Source: Sulfurimonas sp.
GTDB lineage: Bacteria; Campylobacterota; Campylobacteria; Campylobacterales; Sulfurimonadaceae
NCBI GenBank assembly: GCA_027083475.1
Contig: JALWON010000028.1
Coordinates: forward strand, 1 to 9,028
DNA length: 9,028 nt
Direction: 5' to 3'
Shown here piece after piece: positions 6,860 to 9,028 of this stretch (within the stretch, counting starts at the first letter, position 1; every line of letters starts with the position of its first letter). A model generated the notes under the pieces. The model had not been told where the DNA came from, made no database searches, and worked only from the letters and a program-made list of their open reading frames with translations. A program made the translations under genes and the position numbers.

Positions 6860-6881
6860 GTAACACCAAAGATGGTGTTAC
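6860..6881. terminator. Hairpin between convergent transcripts, possible bidirectional terminator
   Basis: GTAACACC (6860-6867) and GGTGTTAC (6874-6881) form a perfect 8-bp stem around a six-base loop. It sits between the rightward permease gene and the leftward SRPBCC gene, where a terminator for both is expected. The T-runs are imperfect on each side (TTATTTTT after a gap on the plus strand, TCTTGTTT on the minus strand), so efficiency is uncertain. Confidence 0.5.
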
Positions 6882-6951
6882 CGAAATTATTTTTAAAAAT
6901 CTCCTTCAACTGCTTTAGTAGGAATATTCGTCATAGCCTCATATTTTCTCC

Positions 6952-7455
6952 TCAAGCTGATTTATATTTTTTCCTTAGATCTTTGATGGGTACATTTTGC
7001 GAACCTGTTTCAATATGTTCTTTGTAACCTAGCAAAACATCTCGAGTGAGCTTTTGCATCTTAGGTTTTAAAAAGGGTGTGATAAAAGCAGGTTTGCCTT
7101 TGTAGTCTATATCCAAGCGCAAATAGGTGTTATTTTCATTATGCTTTTGTATGCTAAACTCAAAAAAAAGTGCTTTAACAGGAAAATTTTTGGTCTCATA
7201 GACCTTATACCTGTAGGATTCACCCTCTTTAAACTCAATGATTTTCTCTTTTAAGATAATATGCATACCCATATCATGGATATCACATACTCTGTCTGCA
7301 CCCAATTGTGCTTTAATTGGACTCTCATTTACACTCGTTGTTCTCTCTACTCCACCATGAAACTGTGCAACATCACCATATCGGCATACTACACTCCACA
7401 CATCTTCTGCAGATGCATTTATAAGCATCTGACAGTGTACATTTGTTAAACTCAT
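6952..7455 (-). CDS. SRPBCC-family protein (START / polyketide cyclase fold)
   Basis: The 167-residue cytoplasmic protein belongs to the SRPBCC superfamily of small helix-grip proteins with a deep hydrophobic pocket. Supporting features are the opening ALINAS-like segment MLINASAEDVWSVVCRYGDVAQFH (from about residue 10), then VERTTSVNE, GADRVCDI, LKEKIIEFKEGESYRYKVYE and a long C-terminal helix carrying GYKEHIE. No signal peptide is present. An in-frame TTG at 7461 exists, but ATG 7455 follows a perfect AGGAGG by seven bases and is the better start. That AGGAGG overlaps the stop codon of the reductase gene upstream, so the two proteins should be made together. The likely role is binding, or helping to convert, a small hydrophobic molecule handled by the reductase; the ligand is unknown. 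Confidence 0.85.
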   Translation of the reverse strand: MSLTNVHCQMLINASAEDVWSVVCRYGDVAQFHGGVERTTSVNESPIKAQLGADRVCDIHDMGMHIILKEKIIEFKEGESYRYKVYETKNFPVKALFFEFSIQKHNENNTYLRLDIDYKGKPAFITPFLKPKMQKLTRDVLLGYKEHIETGSQNVPIKDLRKKYKSA

Positions 7456-7462
7456 AATCAAT

Positions 7463-7468
7463 CCTCCT
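7463..7468 (-). promoter_or_regulatory. Ribosome binding site overlapping the upstream stop codon
   Basis: On the minus strand these bases are AGGAGG, seven bases before ATG 7455. The TAG stop of the reductase gene (7469-7467) shares bases with it, so terminating ribosomes can reinitiate directly. This decides the SRPBCC start. Confidence 0.8.
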
Positions 7469-8270
7469 ACAATACTTTTGGATTCATTGCTTTCATATTC
7501 ATATTCCCAAACATTGCTGCAATAGATGCACGTGGCATTAAGTGTTGAGCCATAAAAGCCATCATTTTATTTCTTCCACCCGGTATAATTGAACTTTTTT
7601 TATCTTGAAGTGCTTTGAGAGCGACTTGGACAACATCTGAAGGTTCCATAACAGAAATTGGCATTTTAGAAAAATCCATCGCTATACTCTCTGGCATCTC
7701 AGTTTTTGTAAGTCCAGGAGAAAGAGCAAGGACATCTACCCCTTTGAGGGATAATTCAACATGTAGTGCTTCTGCAAAACTCAATATATAGGACTTACTC
7801 GCTGCATAATTACTAAAATATGGTACAGCTTGATATGCAAATGTTGAAGCCAAGAAAATAATTGCCCCTAAGTCTTTTTCCGTAAGTCTTTTTGCAAAAA
7901 TATGTGCCATTTTCATAGGGACTATTACATTAAGTTCAAGCATTTTTGTTTGATCTTCAAATGATGTTTTCACAAAACTACCGTGTGTTTGCATACCGGC
8001 ATTGAGTACCACTAGACCTATATCGATATTTTGAGTAAACGAAGCAATTTCTTCAATTGCATGTAATTCTGTCAAATCTGCACTATATACTATAACTTCC
8101 ACCCCTTTTGTCTCTTGTAGCTCTTGTGCTAAGTTATCAAGCTCTTTTTTTCTACGAGCAATTAACACAAGCTTATAGCCCTCTTTAGCCAATGCAATAG
8201 CAAACTCTCTACCTATACCAGAAGATGCTCCCGTTACAAGTGCATACTCTCCATATTTTTTGAGTGACAT
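7467..8270 (-). CDS. Short-chain dehydrogenase/reductase (SDR)
   Basis: This 267-residue cytoplasmic NAD(P)-dependent oxidoreductase is of the classical SDR type. Visible motifs are TGASSGIG (13-20) for cofactor binding, D65 in SADLTE, NAG (90-92), N114 in LELNVIVPM, catalytic S142 in LAST and Y155-X3-K159 in SNYAASK, then SPGLTKTEM (184-192). The N-S-Y-K tetrad is complete. ARRKKEL after the second strand (basic residues at 39-42) suggests NADP(H) preference. The overall pattern resembles the DltE/YqjQ-like SDR group, whose substrates are mostly unknown. AAGGAG five bases before the ATG supports the start. The gene lies between a broken TetR-type regulator and the SRPBCC gene; two operator-like palindromes precede it. 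It is presumably a regulated enzyme for a lipid, quinone or toxic carbonyl, which is inference. Confidence 0.92.
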   Translation of the reverse strand: MSLKKYGEYALVTGASSGIGREFAIALAKEGYKLVLIARRKKELDNLAQELQETKGVEVIVYSADLTELHAIEEIASFTQNIDIGLVVLNAGMQTHGSFVKTSFEDQTKMLELNVIVPMKMAHIFAKRLTEKDLGAIIFLASTFAYQAVPYFSNYAASKSYILSFAEALHVELSLKGVDVLALSPGLTKTEMPESIAMDFSKMPISVMEPSDVVQVALKALQDKKSSIIPGGRNKMMAFMAQHLMPRASIAAMFGNMNMKAMNPKVL

Positions 8271-8282
8271 GTTTTCTCCTTT

Positions 8283-8304
8283 TTATGTACCAATTAGTAC
8301 ATAA
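8283..8304. promoter_or_regulatory. Operator-like palindrome 1 (likely TetR-type site)
   Basis: TTATGTAC and GTACATAA form perfect 8-bp arms around the six-base spacer CAATTA. The site lies just before the ribosome binding site of the reductase gene, so a bound repressor would block its promoter or early elongation. Size and symmetry fit a TetR-family operator, and a TetR-type gene is adjacent. Confidence 0.65.
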
Positions 8305-8346
8305 TTTATCGTTATTAAAATCAAAAATTACTTTTTTATCATTTTT

Positions 8347-8368
8347 TTATGTACTATTTAGTCCATAA
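8347..8368. promoter_or_regulatory. Operator-like palindrome 2
   Basis: TTATGTAC and GTCCATAA flank the spacer TATTTA, with one mismatch in the right arm. Arm sequence, spacer length and spacer ending (TTA) match palindrome 1, whose centre is 64 bp away. The stretch between them is very AT-rich and probably contains the leftward promoter, but no single -10 or -35 pair stands out. Confidence 0.6.
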
Positions 8369-8393
8369 ATTGACGAAAAAAAAGATATAACAA

Positions 8394-8408
8394 TAGTGTA
8401 GAACACTA
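8394..8408 (-). terminator. Weak hairpin at the end of the tetR-like gene
   Basis: On the minus strand TAGTGT and ACACTA pair around loop TCT, overlapping the TAG stop of the regulator gene. A run of nine T follows about ten bases later. It could be a weak terminator, separating the regulator transcript from the reductase operon, but the gap between stem and T-run is against it. Confidence 0.3.
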
Positions 8409-8909
8409 CTCTAATAACTCTTTTGCACTTTGAATAATATCATCTATAATATTTTGAGAAGCTCCTGCTCGCATTGTTATCATAAGTCCATTCAAAGTGT
8501 TTATATATCTACCAGCAATATATTGTGCATTTTGTTTATTTTGAATCTCTTTATTTTCTTTTGCTTCTTGAATAAATTGTTTAAATAAGCCGAGGAAATA
8601 GTTAAACTCTATATGCACTTGATGAGCAATATCGTCATATCTACCATAACACTCTCGTCCTGAATTCATTAATAAGCACCCTCGGTTATTTCCCGTTTTT
8701 TGAAACTCTTCTATCCTTTTTTCCAACAGAATAAGCATCGCTTTTTTAGGACCCTCTTGCTCTTTAATACTTTGCAAAAAAGATATTTGATACTCTTTGT
8801 AAAACAGAAGTACCTTTTTAAAAAGCTCTTTTTTACTTTTAAATGCCGCATAAAATGAACTTTTTTTGATATTCATCACCCTTAGCAGGTCATCTAAGGA
8901 TGTAAGTGC
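8406..8909 (-). pseudogene. TetR/AcrR-family regulator, 5'-truncated
   Basis: The remaining frame encodes ALTSLDDLLRVMNIKKSSFY and AAFKSKKELFKKVL, the second and third helices of a TetR-type DNA-binding domain. The all-helical ligand/dimerisation domain follows, including RGCLLMNSGRE and a C-terminal helix pair ending SAKELLE. An intact protein would have about 25-35 more residues including helix 1. Directly upstream of the alanine codon (8909-8907) the frame meets a TAG, and no frame further upstream resembles a TetR N-terminus. Internal GTG 8879 or ATG 8876 could start a 156- or 157-residue fragment, but it would lack helix 1 and part of helix 2, and probably cannot bind DNA normally. It was presumably the repressor of the reductase-SRPBCC operon acting at the two nearby palindromes. 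Confidence 0.8.
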
Positions 8910-9028
8910 CTAACAAAAATAAATGACATAAAAGTAGGATTGAAAATTGCTATATAAAAAGTATGAAATACATAGCATTAAATGAAACAATAACTGAAAA
9001 ACTAGAGGCAGTAGTTAAAACAGATATA
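8910..9028 (+). mobile_element. Possible left edge of an insertion element (end not in window)
   Basis: The DNA beyond 8909 is unrelated to the interrupted regulator gene and begins a new AT-rich leader followed by a plus-strand frame. An abrupt break in a gene followed by a new gene facing inward is the usual look of an insertion sequence edge. The other end is outside the window, so neither terminal inverted repeats nor a target duplication can be checked; a deletion or other rearrangement would look the same. Confidence 0.35.
8963..9028 (+). CDS. Start of an unrecognised gene, possibly a transposase (3' part off the window)
   Basis: From ATG 8963 a frame of 22 codons runs to the window edge, encoding MKYIALNETITEKL and then EAVVKTDI. 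A TATATAAA stretch lies at 8951-8958, but there is no clear Shine-Dalgarno sequence. The fragment is too short to assign to a family. Its position just inside the break of the TetR gene makes a transposase the most economical guess. Confidence 0.4.
   Translation, partial: MKYIALNETITEKLEAVVKTDI

Noticed and set aside
6893..6934. 13-residue minus-strand frame (MTNIPTKAVEGDF) just after the SRPBCC stop
   Set aside because: It is very short; the nearest good GGAG is 13 bases from its ATG, and there is no coding evidence. It could be a gene remnant or a leader peptide, but chance is as likely.
8303..8345. Specific -35/-10 assignment for the reductase promoter
   Set aside because: The stretch is so AT-rich that several -10-like hexamers fit equally well, so no single pair can be supported.

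Overview
The window is AT-rich and densely coded. It reads as chromosomal DNA of a Campylobacterota (epsilonproteobacterial) species, plausibly Sulfurimonas-like. This is inferred from base composition, near-perfect TATAAT -10 boxes with poor -35 boxes, tight gene spacing and the look of the proteins (short MutY, LpxR-type lipid A deacylase, diguanylate cyclase paired with a solute-binding protein). No rRNA or other marker gene is present to prove it.

Left part (1-2194). A partial, unrecognised gene on the minus strand diverges from a plus-strand pair for nucleic-acid maintenance: a ribonuclease HI with an unusual ~90-residue N-terminal extension, and the adenine glycosylase MutY one base downstream. 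Two TATAAT boxes lie back to back between the divergent genes.

Palindromic element (2141-2414). The main unexplained structure is a ~274-bp nested inverted repeat. A 35-bp outer stem (32 of 35 positions match) encloses two long imperfect hairpins, so one strand can fold into a three-way, T-shaped form. Its left end lies inside mutY and supplies the last 17 codons and the stop. It looks like a small non-autonomous (MITE-like or foldback) insertion or a structured RNA.

Middle part (2439-6741, plus strand). Four closely spaced genes follow: a periplasmic solute-binding protein, a membrane diguanylate cyclase with GGEEF active site and RxxD inhibitory site, an LpxR-family outer-membrane lipid A deacylase, and an APC-superfamily amino acid permease. 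The first two probably form a sensor pair (periplasmic ligand to cyclic di-GMP). The other two may only share the transcript.

Right part (6742-9028). A ~210-bp spacer holds an 8-G tract and a perfect 8-bp hairpin. On the minus strand lies a module of a TetR-type regulator, a short-chain dehydrogenase/reductase and an SRPBCC (START/polyketide-cyclase fold) protein, with the last two translationally coupled. Two matching operator-like palindromes sit before the reductase gene. The TetR gene has lost its 5' end: homology stops abruptly near 8909, where unrelated DNA begins, with a new plus-strand reading frame at 8963 running off the window. This suggests that a mobile element or rearrangement has inactivated the repressor and may have left the two enzyme genes derepressed.
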